A DNA stretch of 29,115 nt from Candidatus Woesearchaeota archaeon (GCA_019322475.1 JAHWIN010000070.1:1-29115); one strand, 5' to 3'; positions 15,077 to 24,019 are shown, numbered from the stretch's first letter. Numbers and translations: made by a program. The notes: generated from the letters alone by a model not told the origin.

Positions 15077-16207
15077 TTAGCCTGCTGCTTTACGGAATAT
15101 GCTCACTGATGTAGTTCCTCCTGCCCCCCCTATATTATGGGCCAGCCCCCACTTAGCTCCACTGACCTGCCTTTCTCCGCACAGCCCCCTTAGCTGCCCT
15201 GCAATTTCAACTATCTGGGCTACACCTGTCGGAGAGATGGGGTGCCCTCTTGCCTTCAGGCCCCCCGAAGTATTGGCTGGAAGCTTGCCGTCAAGCTCCA
15301 TGGTTCCGTCCCTTATCAGCTTTGCACCCTCCCCTTTCCTTGCAAACCCAAGATCCTCATAAGCTATCAGCTCTACGATGCTAAAAGCATCATGCAGTTC
15401 TGCAACATCTATATCCCAGGGGCCTATCCCTGCCTGGCCGAATGCCTCTCTTCCCGATTCTACTGTTGCATTCCATACTGCCATGTTTTCCCTTTCAAAA
15501 GGCGCAAGGTAGTCTGTAGCTAACGCAGAGCCCTTGACCTCTATGTCTGACTTATCATCCGATATTACTGCAGCCGCCGCCCCGTTTACGCTTATGCTGC
15601 AATCATATAGGTTAAACGGAGAAGCTATGATGGGTGATTTTTTTATGTCCTCCATAGTCACTTTTTTTCCGTAGAACCTGGCTTTGGGATTTAAGCGGCC
15701 GTTGCTGTGGTTTTTATATGCTATCCTGGAAAGGTCATCATGGGTTGTCCCGTATTGAAGCATATGCTGCTGTGCCACAAGGGCATTCTGTGCAGGAAAT
15801 ATAAGGCCCTCCTCCTGCTCCCAAAAGTTATCCCCCGCATTCATTATCTCTTTAGTTATAAGCGAAGTTGGGGCGGACAATACCTTATCGACGCCAAGCA
15901 CAAGAACATTGTTGAACTTAAGCCTCAATGCAGTCCAAAAAGCAGCTCCTCCTCCCCCGCAGACAGCAGGAACCCTGATTATGGGTGCTCTCTTCTTTAG
16001 GAGGCTGCTCAATACAGGCCCGTACATCCTCTGCCTTTCATCATTTATCTTTGTATCTACAGTGCTTACGACTGCAGCATCTATATCCTTCATAGTCATC
16101 CCAGAGTCCTCTAAAGCAAGAGATACTGCTTCATAAGCCAAAGAGTGTGTGCTTGCATCCTGAACTCCAAACTTGGTCATGCCCGCTCCTTTTAGGTACC
16201 TTTCCAT
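15077..16207 (-). CDS. Thiolase-family enzyme, paralog 2
   Basis: A 376-aa thiolase clearly paralogous to the gene at 12771-13892; long stretches align, such as YEDLGFARKGEGA and AYKNHSNG. The nucleophile is Cys83 (VPAVCGGGG), with His in AELHDAF and GGLKARGHP and a C-terminal LAHNIGGAGGT. The residues of catalysis are kept in both paralogs, so neither looks decayed. It lies 6 nt after the FabZ-like gene and 52 nt before the DUF35-like/DUF362 gene. A second ATG within the frame (MTKFGV) has a good AAGGAG in front, but starting there would remove the first beta strand of the fold, so I keep the upstream ATG. Confidence 0.9.
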   Translation of the reverse strand: MERYLKGAGMTKFGVQDASTHSLAYEAVSLALEDSGMTMKDIDAAVVSTVDTKINDERQRMYGPVLSSLLKKRAPIIRVPAVCGGGGAAFWTALRLKFNNVLVLGVDKVLSAPTSLITKEIMNAGDNFWEQEEGLIFPAQNALVAQQHMLQYGTTHDDLSRIAYKNHSNGRLNPKARFYGKKVTMEDIKKSPIIASPFNLYDCSISVNGAAAAVISDDKSDIEVKGSALATDYLAPFERENMAVWNATVESGREAFGQAGIGPWDIDVAELHDAFSIVELIAYEDLGFARKGEGAKLIRDGTMELDGKLPANTSGGLKARGHPISPTGVAQIVEIAGQLRGLCGERQVSGAKWGLAHNIGGAGGTTSVSIFRKAAG

Positions 16208-16213
16208 AAGAAA

Positions 16214-16714
16214 TCACTTATATACTGGAGAAGCCTTAGACCTAAACTCCCTCCGGTCTACTGTTGCCAGCATAAGTGTTGCCTCTGCAACAAGCTTGCC
16301 CTCTACAAATGCCTTTCCTGACATCAAAGCCCCTCTATCATCCTTTCCAAGCATAGCGACCTCATACCTCAGGACATCTCCTGGAAACGTAGGTGCAGAG
16401 AACTTCGCCTCTTTTATCTTATACGCCAAAACCTCCTTCTCCCAATGGTTCTCAAGGTTATATCTCAAGAGTAAAGTGGCAGCCTGCCCCATGCCCTCCA
16501 CTATAAGGGCGCCGGGCATTATAGGAAAGCCTGCAAAATGGCCCTTAAAGAAAGGCTCGTTGGCTGAAGTGTTCTTTAAGGCTGTAATCTTCCCCTTGTC
16601 CAGCTCTGTAACCCTGTCTATCATCAAAAAAGGTGTATCATAGGGGATTACCTGCTTGATAGCATTGCTGTCTATCTCCCCCTTCTCTCCCTTAAGTTCA
16701 TCTATCGTTTTCAT
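16214..16714 (-). CDS. FabZ-like 3-hydroxyacyl dehydratase (hotdog fold)
   Basis: A 166-aa hotdog-fold protein with the FabZ signature FFKGHFAGFPIMPGALIVEGMGQ. Catalytic His59 and Glu73 are present. It likely dehydrates 3-hydroxyacyl thioesters to the 2-enoyl form. A GTG three codons upstream (16723) is in frame, but GGGGTG, the expected ribosome-binding site, overlaps that codon and is ideally spaced for ATG 16714, which I chose. It is the first gene of the acyl cluster, with a TATA box at 16761-16768. Bacterial FabZ acts on ACP thioesters; no ACP gene is in the window, so a CoA substrate is possible. Confidence 0.88.
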   Translation of the reverse strand: MKTIDELKGEKGEIDSNAIKQVIPYDTPFLMIDRVTELDKGKITALKNTSANEPFFKGHFAGFPIMPGALIVEGMGQAATLLLRYNLENHWEKEVLAYKIKEAKFSAPTFPGDVLRYEVAMLGKDDRGALMSGKAFVEGKLVAEATLMLATVDRREFRSKASPVYK

Positions 16715-16760
16715 GTTCAGCACCCCTCTGTTTGGTCTGTCTTTCAGGAGGCTAAAATGC

Positions 16761-16768
16761 TTTAAAAA
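16761..16768 (-). promoter_or_regulatory. TATA box of the acyl-chain cluster
   Basis: The minus strand reads CCTTTTTAAAGC. The predicted start near 16740 gives a leader of about 26 nt that includes the GGGGTG ribosome-binding site of the FabZ-like gene. Confidence 0.45.
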
Positions 16769-16831
16769 GGTTATGATTTGTCGGGCTTTTGTGTTATCGG
16801 TTTATTATTTCCCTTCGGCAAAATAATTAAG

Positions 16832-16840
16832 TTTATATAA
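16832..16840 (+). promoter_or_regulatory. TATA box of the aIF2-beta gene
   Basis: TTTATATAA is centred 28 nt before the ATG at 16864. The message is predicted to be leaderless, and no ribosome-binding site is seen before the ATG. Confidence 0.65.
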
Positions 16841-16863
16841 GGCTCAAAACTTCTATTTATAAA

Positions 16864-17274
16864 ATGAGTTATGAAGAGCTATTGAAAAAAGCAAGGGAAC
16901 AGCTTCCCAAGTCTGTTTTTGAAAAGGAAAGGTTTGAGATTCCCAAAGTCAAAGGGCACATACAGGGGAACAAGACCATACTTAGCAATTTTTTGCAGAT
17001 AGCAGACATACTGGGAAGGCCTGCTGATCACCTTCTAAAATACATCCTGAAAGAGCTTGCTGCTCCTGGAGAGGTCAAAAAAAGCGGCTCTGTGATGATA
17101 GGCACAAAGATAGGTGCTTCCAGGATAAATGAGAAAGTAAGGCAGTATGCAAATACTTTTGTCCTGTGCAGCGAGTGTGGAAAGCCGGACACGAAGATAG
17201 AGAAAGAAGATAAGTTCACTTTTCTGAAATGTCATGCCTGCGGAGCCAGGCACCCCATCAAGACAAAGATATAA
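16864..17274 (+). CDS. Translation initiation factor aIF2, beta subunit
   Basis: A 136-aa protein with the full aIF2-beta architecture. A helical N-terminus (YEELLKKAREQLP) of the gamma-binding type is followed by the alpha/beta core (GNKTILSNFLQIADILGRPADHLLKYILKELAAPG and GTKIGASRINEKVRQYANTFVLC, in separate stretches). The C-terminal zinc ribbon has Cys102, Cys105, Cys123 and Cys126. It is part of the heterotrimer that delivers initiator Met-tRNA to the small ribosomal subunit. A DUF424 gene follows after a single base. Confidence 0.96.
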   Translation: MSYEELLKKAREQLPKSVFEKERFEIPKVKGHIQGNKTILSNFLQIADILGRPADHLLKYILKELAAPGEVKKSGSVMIGTKIGASRINEKVRQYANTFVLCSECGKPDTKIEKEDKFTFLKCHACGARHPIKTKI

Positions 17275-17275
17275 G

Positions 17276-17569
17276 ATGATTGCCAAAGTTCACAAGGCAC
17301 AAGACCAAAGAATTATTCTGGCTATATGTGATAGTGATCTGGCAGGAAAAAAGATTGAAGAGGGAAAGCTTCAGCTGGACCTTAGCTCTGGATTCTACAA
17401 AGGCGCTGAAACAAGTGAAGAAAAGGTTGTCATGCTTACCAAAAACGCCTATATTGTAAATGCTGCAGGAAAAAAAAGCGTAGGCCTTCTTCTGGATAAA
17501 AAGATAGCAGACAAGAAAAGCGTTATGTTCGTAAAAGGCGTCCCCCATGTACAGGCGGTCTTAGAGTAA
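17276..17569 (+). CDS. DUF424-family protein
   Basis: A 97-aa archaeal protein starting MIAKVHKAQDQRIILAICD and containing DLAGKKIEEGKLQLDLSSGFYKG, split here as seen, which fits DUF424. The function is not established. The ATG lies one base after the aIF2-beta stop, so the two are co-transcribed and coupled, which hints at a translation-related role. The same frame runs 14 codons upstream into aIF2-beta, but the ATG at 17276 is the natural start. Confidence 0.82.
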   Translation: MIAKVHKAQDQRIILAICDSDLAGKKIEEGKLQLDLSSGFYKGAETSEEKVVMLTKNAYIVNAAGKKSVGLLLDKKIADKKSVMFVKGVPHVQAVLE

Positions 17570-17586
17570 TACCCCCCCCTAAAAAA

Positions 17587-20500
17587 TCACCCAAACCACT
17601 GCCCTAAAGCTGACTGCTTTTCTTTCTCTTTTCCAAACACGCCTTCAACCCTTCTTTTCGTAAGCTCCAGGCTTTGCTTCAGGTAAGAAGGCAGGTTATA
17701 CTTGTTCGCTAGGCTTATTGCAGGCTCAAGGTATTTGACTATAGACCCCTCTGATATGGTAAATATTATCTTTCCGCCGCATTTCGTGCACTTGCCTATC
17801 AGAGGGGGCCTCCTGTATTTCTGGTTGCAGTTGACGCACCTGAAAACCTGCTGTGAAAATTTCCTCAGGTTCCCTTTTATGTCCCTTATGAAATGTTTTT
17901 CTATGACTAATCTCGCTACATCCTCTGTATCCACTGCCCGTATCTTCTCTGCAAGATCCATCTGCCCCTTCAGCTTATCCTCCATAGAAGGGATTGTCTT
18001 ATAGGCTGAGCACCTAACGCCGTCATTTATGTTTGTCAGGTCATGGGTAAAGCCAAACCCCTCATATTGCGTCTCTTTGTTAAGCCTCTTGCCCAGAAGG
18101 TCTATCTCTACGTCCCATGGCTGTTTATACTGCATGCACGCCTCATAGAACTCTAAGGGGTACTTTTTAGCAACATCAAGGTCAAAGACCATGTCATCTA
18201 CCTCTGCAGGTATGATAGACGATGTAAGGACCAATGGCGCATCCTGGGTTGCCCCTCTGTTGTTAGGAAGGAACTGCCTTGAGAAGTTAAGCAGCATATC
18301 CATCATCAAAGTTACCGAAGCCTCATCACCGTCACAGTCCCTACGGGTAGCAGCATGGAACATCGGGTGCGCATAAAATCCCAATGTCTTTGAAAAGCCC
18401 ACTATCCTCGCGGTTATCGCTGCCGAAGTATGGGGTGCCAATGCAGCAACAAGCTTTCCTGAAAGGTCCAAAGGGGTCTTAAGCTTGTAGAATGGCTTAA
18501 GCCCGTAAAATTTCACCAGAAGGTCGTCTATAAAGTTTGCCGTCCTGAACAATACCTTGTCTGCCCCCTCATCAGGAGAGTCTGTGCATGCCGGAAGGAT
18601 AATGTCCTGGGGCTTAAGCTCAAGGATCTGGTCAGTGTCGATAAGCTCTTTTCCATAGGTGTCTTTTTCATAGCCCAGCTCCTTCAGTTTTTCTATGCTT
18701 GTCTGTACCTCTTTTGGCTTAAAATGGGTGATGGCAAGCTGGGTCATGTCATATCTGGTCGTCCCGTCCTTGTTTACATAGATCCCATGCTTGGCCCTGA
18801 GTATGCCCTTGGCAAGATGCTCAGGGATGTGGTCCTTATTGGAAGTTCCCCTCACCCCCTTGATCATATCAGGGACAGCCTTTTCCTTGATCCTGCCCTT
18901 TACCTTGTTGAAAATATCGCTTATGTTTATGCTTTTTTTTGCATACTCCTTTGCCTGCCCGTGCTGGCACTCCTTCCCTTTGATGGTTCCGCATGTGCCG
19001 CAAAAGTAAAGCTTGCTTGCCCTTTTGCCGCATCTTTCACAGGAAGGAAAGACCGTCTCATGGCTGCATTCAGTGCAAAAAAACAATGGAAATTCTGCAG
19101 TTATCTTCCCTGATTCCATAGCAGTCTGAAAACACCTCATCTTCCCCCCCTCTTCCCCTACAGGAAAAAGGACATGGGGCGACCCGGTCAATTTCCTCAT
19201 CTTGGCCTTCTCCGGCCGGCCCATCCTCGCCCCTATAAAATAGCCGGACTTGTCCCTCATCTTTATGTCTGATATCTCATTGATTATCTCTAACGGCTTT
19301 TTTTCGGGGTTCTCTTCTGCTGCAGACCTCAACATATCCAGCTTTTTGTCTCCCTTCAGGGAAAATACCTCTATTAAGGCGGAAGCATCTTCTTTCTCTA
19401 TGACGAGATATTCATTGTTTACGGCCTTATGTGGCAGCCCTATCAGTTCTATCACCCTTTTCCTGCTGTCGTCCCAGGGCAGGATTATTTTTTCTGCCTG
19501 AGATTCCTCCACTACCGCCTTTGCTTTCTCCAGCCATTCTGCTAAAGAAGCAAGGTCTTTTGAAGATATGGAGTTCCAATGATAGGTATAATGGGGGTAG
19601 AAAGGGATTCCCAGGTCCCTTGAAAGCCTTGCTGAAGCGGTTGCGCTGATCCTGTTCCTTACAGGATCCTTAAGGAGAGCCTCAAGGGCCTCTTTAGGGA
19701 TTCCAATAAGCTCTGAAAGTTTCCCTGCGCAGTCTTTCCCAAATTTTTCAGAAGCTGCTTTCTCCAGTTCCTGGACCCACCACTCCTCGCAATAGCCAGG
19801 CGGAAGCAAAGGGTGTGCCCGGTTAAAAAAATCACCATAGCTAAAAAGGATGTCTCCCATGAAAAGTATCTCTTTTACGCTTCCTGTAAATTTCTTGGCG
19901 TCGCTTAAGGAATCTATTCTCCTGACATCCCCATTGATAAGTTTGACTATGGGCCCTTCGATAGTATCGCAGCAGGACATAGAAGCCGCCTTTCCCGGCC
20001 TCTCGACCTTTAGCTGGGTCCCTATCGCTATATAGCTGTTTAGAATATAGGTAAGTGCAGGATGTATTGCAGCAGAAGAATACCCCGTGTTCCTTGCCCG
20101 CCCGTACCTAAGCCTGAATCCTCCCTCCCTCAGGGGATGTGTCAGGACTGGCCTGCCTGCAACAAGGTCTGCTATGTATGTATATATCGGGCTTATCTTG
20201 CCTGTATCTGTTGGGGTGTCCTTGGATTTTGCCCTTTTCTGAAGCTTTATGAAATCAGCAAGAAAAAGCCATTCATCAAGCCCAAACTCTTTTCCCCACT
20301 GGCTTATCTGCTTCCACAGCTTGGGGGCTTTCTGGGCTATCCCCTCCCCTATGACCAGGCATGGGCCAGACCTTATCCTGTTGGTCTCTATCCTCTTAAG
20401 GTCTTTGTACTGGGATACCTCTATCTGCTCTGAAGGGTCCCCGGATATCTGTACAGGAAGGTTCCTTACAAGAAAGGATATCTCTTCCCGGCTGGGAAGA

Positions 20501-21126
20501 TACTGCAGATTGGTAACCCTTTCATGATAATCGTAAAGCTCCGTAACCATGCGGTTTACCTCTTCCTCTGAAGGGTCGTAAGGAAAAAAGCCCATCCTCT
20601 TCCTCACATAATCTGCGACTATTGTAGAGACTGCAGCGGCCGTCCCTCCTGCTGACCTGATGGGCCCCGAATACATAAGGCAGAAATACTGCTTGCCGTC
20701 TGATCTCTCCCTTAGCTTAAGCTCCACAAAGCCCTCTATAGGAGAAGCGACTATGCCCAACGTCAGGTATGCTATCCCCACCCTTATTGCAGTTTCCATC
20801 GCCCGAAGCTTAGTGTCAAACTTACAGATCTTGCCTTCTGCTACTTCTGCAGAGATGGTCATCGCAACCCTCCAGTTAAGGTCCCCAAACTCCTTCTCAA
20901 GCCCCTTTATCCTTTTGGAAAGCCCGGAATTCTCTATCTCCGGGGCTATCGTAGATATCAGCCCCTCTACCCTCTCAGCCATGTTTTTTGCCACAGGCAC
21001 AGAAACATCAGCCTCAGGATCAAAGCCCCTGGCCCTGGCTTTCTTAGCAAGCTTATAAGCCTTGACTACCTTATTGCTTATTTCATCAAAGTACCTCTTC
21101 ATGTCCTTGCTTGCTGTCGGTTCCAT
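17587..21126 (-). CDS. polC: DNA polymerase D large subunit (DP2)
   Basis: A 1179-aa catalytic subunit of the archaeal replicative polymerase PolD, close to the usual family length and without an intein. The conserved catalytic motif is RRDCDGDEAS near 927-936, followed by RGATQDAPLVL. A double zinc-binding region occurs near 665-705 (CTECSHE, CERCGKR, CGTCG) and another near the C-terminus (CVNCNQKY, CTKCGGK). The last residues contain QSALGQWF, a good PCNA-interacting peptide (Q-x-x-L-x-x-W-F). The start is one base after the DP1 stop, so orc1/cdc6, DP1 and DP2 probably form one operon pointing away from the origin. It is convergent with the DUF424 gene, 17 nt away. Confidence 0.97.
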   Translation of the reverse strand: MEPTASKDMKRYFDEISNKVVKAYKLAKKARARGFDPEADVSVPVAKNMAERVEGLISTIAPEIENSGLSKRIKGLEKEFGDLNWRVAMTISAEVAEGKICKFDTKLRAMETAIRVGIAYLTLGIVASPIEGFVELKLRERSDGKQYFCLMYSGPIRSAGGTAAAVSTIVADYVRKRMGFFPYDPSEEEVNRMVTELYDYHERVTNLQYLPSREEISFLVRNLPVQISGDPSEQIEVSQYKDLKRIETNRIRSGPCLVIGEGIAQKAPKLWKQISQWGKEFGLDEWLFLADFIKLQKRAKSKDTPTDTGKISPIYTYIADLVAGRPVLTHPLREGGFRLRYGRARNTGYSSAAIHPALTYILNSYIAIGTQLKVERPGKAASMSCCDTIEGPIVKLINGDVRRIDSLSDAKKFTGSVKEILFMGDILFSYGDFFNRAHPLLPPGYCEEWWVQELEKAASEKFGKDCAGKLSELIGIPKEALEALLKDPVRNRISATASARLSRDLGIPFYPHYTYHWNSISSKDLASLAEWLEKAKAVVEESQAEKIILPWDDSRKRVIELIGLPHKAVNNEYLVIEKEDASALIEVFSLKGDKKLDMLRSAAEENPEKKPLEIINEISDIKMRDKSGYFIGARMGRPEKAKMRKLTGSPHVLFPVGEEGGKMRCFQTAMESGKITAEFPLFFCTECSHETVFPSCERCGKRASKLYFCGTCGTIKGKECQHGQAKEYAKKSINISDIFNKVKGRIKEKAVPDMIKGVRGTSNKDHIPEHLAKGILRAKHGIYVNKDGTTRYDMTQLAITHFKPKEVQTSIEKLKELGYEKDTYGKELIDTDQILELKPQDIILPACTDSPDEGADKVLFRTANFIDDLLVKFYGLKPFYKLKTPLDLSGKLVAALAPHTSAAITARIVGFSKTLGFYAHPMFHAATRRDCDGDEASVTLMMDMLLNFSRQFLPNNRGATQDAPLVLTSSIIPAEVDDMVFDLDVAKKYPLEFYEACMQYKQPWDVEIDLLGKRLNKETQYEGFGFTHDLTNINDGVRCSAYKTIPSMEDKLKGQMDLAEKIRAVDTEDVARLVIEKHFIRDIKGNLRKFSQQVFRCVNCNQKYRRPPLIGKCTKCGGKIIFTISEGSIVKYLEPAISLANKYNLPSYLKQSLELTKRRVEGVFGKEKEKQSALGQWFG

Positions 21127-21127
21127 T

Positions 21128-22696
21128 TTAGATGAATTTCAGGATCTTTATCTCCCTTGTTTTTAGGTTTACCAAAGGTATCCTGCCAGGTTCTGGATCG
21201 TGCCCCACCTTCTCCTGAAAGGACGTCTTTGACTGCCAGCATGAGCCGCTTACCAGGGTTGTGTTCCTGTAGTTTGCTGCTATCGACTTGTGGATGTGCC
21301 CTGTGATAAAAAAGTCAGGAACCCTGCCTATGACCAGGGGGTCGTTATCGGTGTCTGGAGTGTATAATGTAGATGTATGTGTCGGAGCAAGATGTCTCCT
21401 TTTAAGCAAAAATTTCATTATAAGGTCGCCCCGGTCATAGCCCCCATTGTTCCTTATAGAATCCACATTAGCGACAAAATGGTCAAAAGAATAGCCGTGG
21501 TACATGAGAACGTCAAAGCCGGAAAACTTCTCAGAAGAGTGTATGTTTACGAGCGCAGGATTGGACACTGAAGTCAGGTTTGGAAGGCCGTATAGGGGTT
21601 CTGCAAAATCCCGGTATAATGGGGGCTGTGGCTCCGCAATCCGCATAGCGTCGTGGTTCCCGGGGCAGATTATAAGGCGTATCCTTGAAGGGATCTGGCG
21701 AAGGAGCCTGGCGCATTCCTCATACTGCGAATATATGTCCTTGATGTCCAGCTCGTCCTCCTGCCCGGGATATATCCCGCACCCGTCTACAAGGTCGCCC
21801 ACTATAAATATGTACTCCACCTTAGATGCTATCTCTTTCTGTTTCTCGTTCCCTGTTTCAAGGTTTATCCACTTGAGGAACCTGCCAAACGCCCCCGGAA
21901 GGAAATTATTAGAGCCCACATGCATATCCGAAAGGAAAAGTGCGTACGCCACCTCATGGCTCCTCTTGAGCTCTTTTGAAGCTGTATCTGGCCAGTATAT
22001 CTTATTTGCAAAGATGATATTGTTGCCGTTTACGCCGTTTATCCCTATTATCTCATCAAGCACTATTGACTGGGAATCCTTAAACATGTCCGGCTTGTTC
22101 TTGTTTATCAAAACGTTTATCGATCCGGTCTGGTCCTCCAGGGTAAGGATGATATTCTGATTTTTAGTGGTCTGTTTGTCTGCAACTATCCCTATCAAGG
22201 ATATTGATTCCCTATCCCTCTTGTTCTTCAGCCGGTTTATGGTTATAACATTTTTAAGGTCTGGCCTTTGCCTCAGGAGCCCTTCAATAGCCTTATATCT
22301 CGAATTAAAATACCTTACAAAATCCTGCACGTCCCTTTTTTTTGGGTCTTCATCATACGAGTTGACAACCCGGACCTTTTCGGTTAATGCCTTATTTTTT
22401 TGGGCATATAAAAACTTAAGGAAGTGGCTGTAAGCCTTGCTATCTTTCCCCCTTTCAAGTCTGGCCTTGGCCCCCTCAAGCTCTCTCCAGCTTATATCCA
22501 GGGATGGAAGTGTTTTAAGTGCCTCGCTTAGCTCATTATTCAGGAAAAGAAAATCGTCTGACCTGATCTTAGCACCTATAAGTTTATAGGTCTCTTCTGG
22601 GTTCTCGACATAGTCCAAAAGGTCTGAGCTCAATAGGATTCCTTTTTCAAGAAAAAAGCCCACTGCCTGGTTCTTCTCTATTAATTTCTGGTCCAT
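21128..22696 (-). CDS. polB: DNA polymerase D small subunit (DP1)
   Basis: A 522-aa protein. The helical N-terminus is followed by an OB fold near 160-235 (SLIGIVADKQTT, ILTLEDQTGSINVLI). A calcineurin-like phosphoesterase domain of the Mre11 type starts near 250 with motifs DMHVG (257-261), GDLVDG (300-305), GNHDAMR, MYHG and GHIH. All metal-binding motifs are present, so 3'-5' proofreading nuclease activity is expected. It binds the large subunit encoded one base downstream and follows orc1/cdc6 by 30 bp. Confidence 0.96.
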   Translation of the reverse strand: MDQKLIEKNQAVGFFLEKGILLSSDLLDYVENPEETYKLIGAKIRSDDFLFLNNELSEALKTLPSLDISWRELEGAKARLERGKDSKAYSHFLKFLYAQKNKALTEKVRVVNSYDEDPKKRDVQDFVRYFNSRYKAIEGLLRQRPDLKNVITINRLKNKRDRESISLIGIVADKQTTKNQNIILTLEDQTGSINVLINKNKPDMFKDSQSIVLDEIIGINGVNGNNIIFANKIYWPDTASKELKRSHEVAYALFLSDMHVGSNNFLPGAFGRFLKWINLETGNEKQKEIASKVEYIFIVGDLVDGCGIYPGQEDELDIKDIYSQYEECARLLRQIPSRIRLIICPGNHDAMRIAEPQPPLYRDFAEPLYGLPNLTSVSNPALVNIHSSEKFSGFDVLMYHGYSFDHFVANVDSIRNNGGYDRGDLIMKFLLKRRHLAPTHTSTLYTPDTDNDPLVIGRVPDFFITGHIHKSIAANYRNTTLVSGSCWQSKTSFQEKVGHDPEPGRIPLVNLKTREIKILKFI

Positions 22697-22726
22697 TTTT
22701 AGGTTAGAACGGCTATTCTTAGTCAG

Positions 22727-23938
22727 CTAAGATAATGCTAGCCCTTCCTCTAATATCTTCTGGGTTTTTCCCACCAGAGAGCCGGGTATAAGCAGGGATA
22801 TCTCCCTTGTCCGGCCATGTCTTCCTTTAGAGATGACCTTTGCATTGATTATCCCCAGCATGTCTAGTTCTGCCACTATATCTGATATCCTCCTCTGGGT
22901 TAAAGGCCTAAGCCCCGCCCTGGAAGACACCTTCTTGTATATTTCATATATATCTCCTGTAAATATGCTTTCCTTCCTTTGAGACTGCAAAGAAAGGATA
23001 GAGTACAGTGTAGCCTGGGACTGCTTGGGCTGGTGGCTTATTGCATCAAGCACGCTATCCTTCTCTATCTTCTCTTCTGCCTGGTCTATATGCTCTATCG
23101 AAACCCTGACAAGATTATTCCGCTCGGCTATCTCTGCAGCAACCCTTAAAAGCTCAAGGGCCCTTCTTGCATCTCCAGGCTCCCTTGCAGCATAAGCAGC
23201 ACATTTTTCCACCACCCCAGACTCCAAAGAGCCATCTTTAAATGCAACCGCTGCCCTCTGTTTAAGTATCTCCTGGATCTGCAGCGCATTATATGGTGGG
23301 AAAACAAGCTCCTCCTCGGATAATGAAGACCTCACTCTTGGATCTAAGGTATCCACAAAGATAAGGTCGTTAGATATCCCTATCAATGATATCTGGGCGT
23401 TCTTGAGGTCCTCGTTTATCCTGACAAGATTATAAAGGATTTCATCCCCTGTTTTTTTCACTAGTTGGTCTATCTCATCCAGCACAAGGAGGACGATCTG
23501 TTTTTTACAGTCCACAGCATTAAAAAATGACTTATAGACCTCATCTGTAGGGAGCCCGGTAGGCGCCACATCATCACCAAACTCCCGCGTAAGTTGGGCT
23601 ATGAGCCTATATTCCGTATCCGCTATCTTTTTTAGCTTGCAGTTCAGGTAAATAGATTTTAAGGCTATATCCTTTTGCTTGGATATCGATCCCATATTCG
23701 AGGTTATGTGCTTTAATGTAAGTGTCTTCCCGGAACCTGGTTTCCCATATATGAAAAGGTTAGAAGGCTTCTCCAGTTTGAGCCCCGGTGCAAGGATGTT
23801 TGCAACCTGTTTTATCTCAGAATCCCTGTGGGTGATAGTATTGGGCATGTAAGAGCTTTGCATGGCTTTCTTATCCAGAAACAAGCTCTCCTTATCCAAG
23901 AAATTCTCAAAAAAGTTAGATAACGCCTCTTTTTCCAT
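22727..23938 (-). CDS. Orc1/Cdc6 origin-recognition and helicase-loading ATPase
   Basis: A 403-aa AAA+ initiator. Walker A GKPGSGKT is at 65-72, Walker B LLVLDEIDQL around 150-159, and a sensor-2-like EPGDARRALELL follows. A winged helix closes the protein (LTQRRISDIVAELDMLGIINAKV). It binds origin recognition boxes and loads MCM. The frame continues 29 codons upstream to 24025, but that extension is made of an ORB-like box and promoter DNA. A TTTAAATA TATA box sits 23-30 nt before ATG 23938, so I start there with a leaderless message. The gene adjoins the origin and leads the PolD operon. Confidence 0.94.
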   Translation of the reverse strand: MEKEALSNFFENFLDKESLFLDKKAMQSSYMPNTITHRDSEIKQVANILAPGLKLEKPSNLFIYGKPGSGKTLTLKHITSNMGSISKQKDIALKSIYLNCKLKKIADTEYRLIAQLTREFGDDVAPTGLPTDEVYKSFFNAVDCKKQIVLLVLDEIDQLVKKTGDEILYNLVRINEDLKNAQISLIGISNDLIFVDTLDPRVRSSLSEEELVFPPYNALQIQEILKQRAAVAFKDGSLESGVVEKCAAYAAREPGDARRALELLRVAAEIAERNNLVRVSIEHIDQAEEKIEKDSVLDAISHQPKQSQATLYSILSLQSQRKESIFTGDIYEIYKKVSSRAGLRPLTQRRISDIVAELDMLGIINAKVISKGRHGRTREISLLIPGSLVGKTQKILEEGLALS

Positions 23939-23942
23939 ACAG

Positions 23943-23960
23943 TTCCACGGGAAATGAAGG
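23943..23960 (+). promoter_or_regulatory. Degenerate origin recognition box inside the orc1/cdc6 promoter
   Basis: TTCCACGGGAAATGAAGG matches the two better boxes at 15 of 18 positions over TTCCATGAGAAATCAAGG. It fills the gap between the orc1/cdc6 TATA box and its start codon, on the opposite strand. Orc1 bound here would cover its own transcription start. Confidence 0.5.
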
Positions 23961-23968
23961 TATTTAAA
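23961..23968 (-). promoter_or_regulatory. TATA box of orc1/cdc6
   Basis: The minus strand reads AAACTTTAAATACC. The centre is about 27 nt before ATG 23938, so a leaderless transcript is predicted. A second TTTAAATA at about 24026-24033 lies ahead of the longer, less likely start. Confidence 0.6.
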
Positions 23969-23998
23969 GTTTTTGTGTTGAGATTCGAGTAGTGTACA

Positions 23999-24019
23999 GA
24001 CCCCTTGATTTCTCATGGA
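23999..24019 (-). promoter_or_regulatory. Origin recognition box, left
   Basis: The minus strand holds TCCATGAGAAATC followed by AAGGGGTC, which fits the archaeal ORB pattern of an A-rich core followed by a G-string. An identical 21-bp copy in the opposite orientation lies 493 bp away at 24513. Confidence 0.75.
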
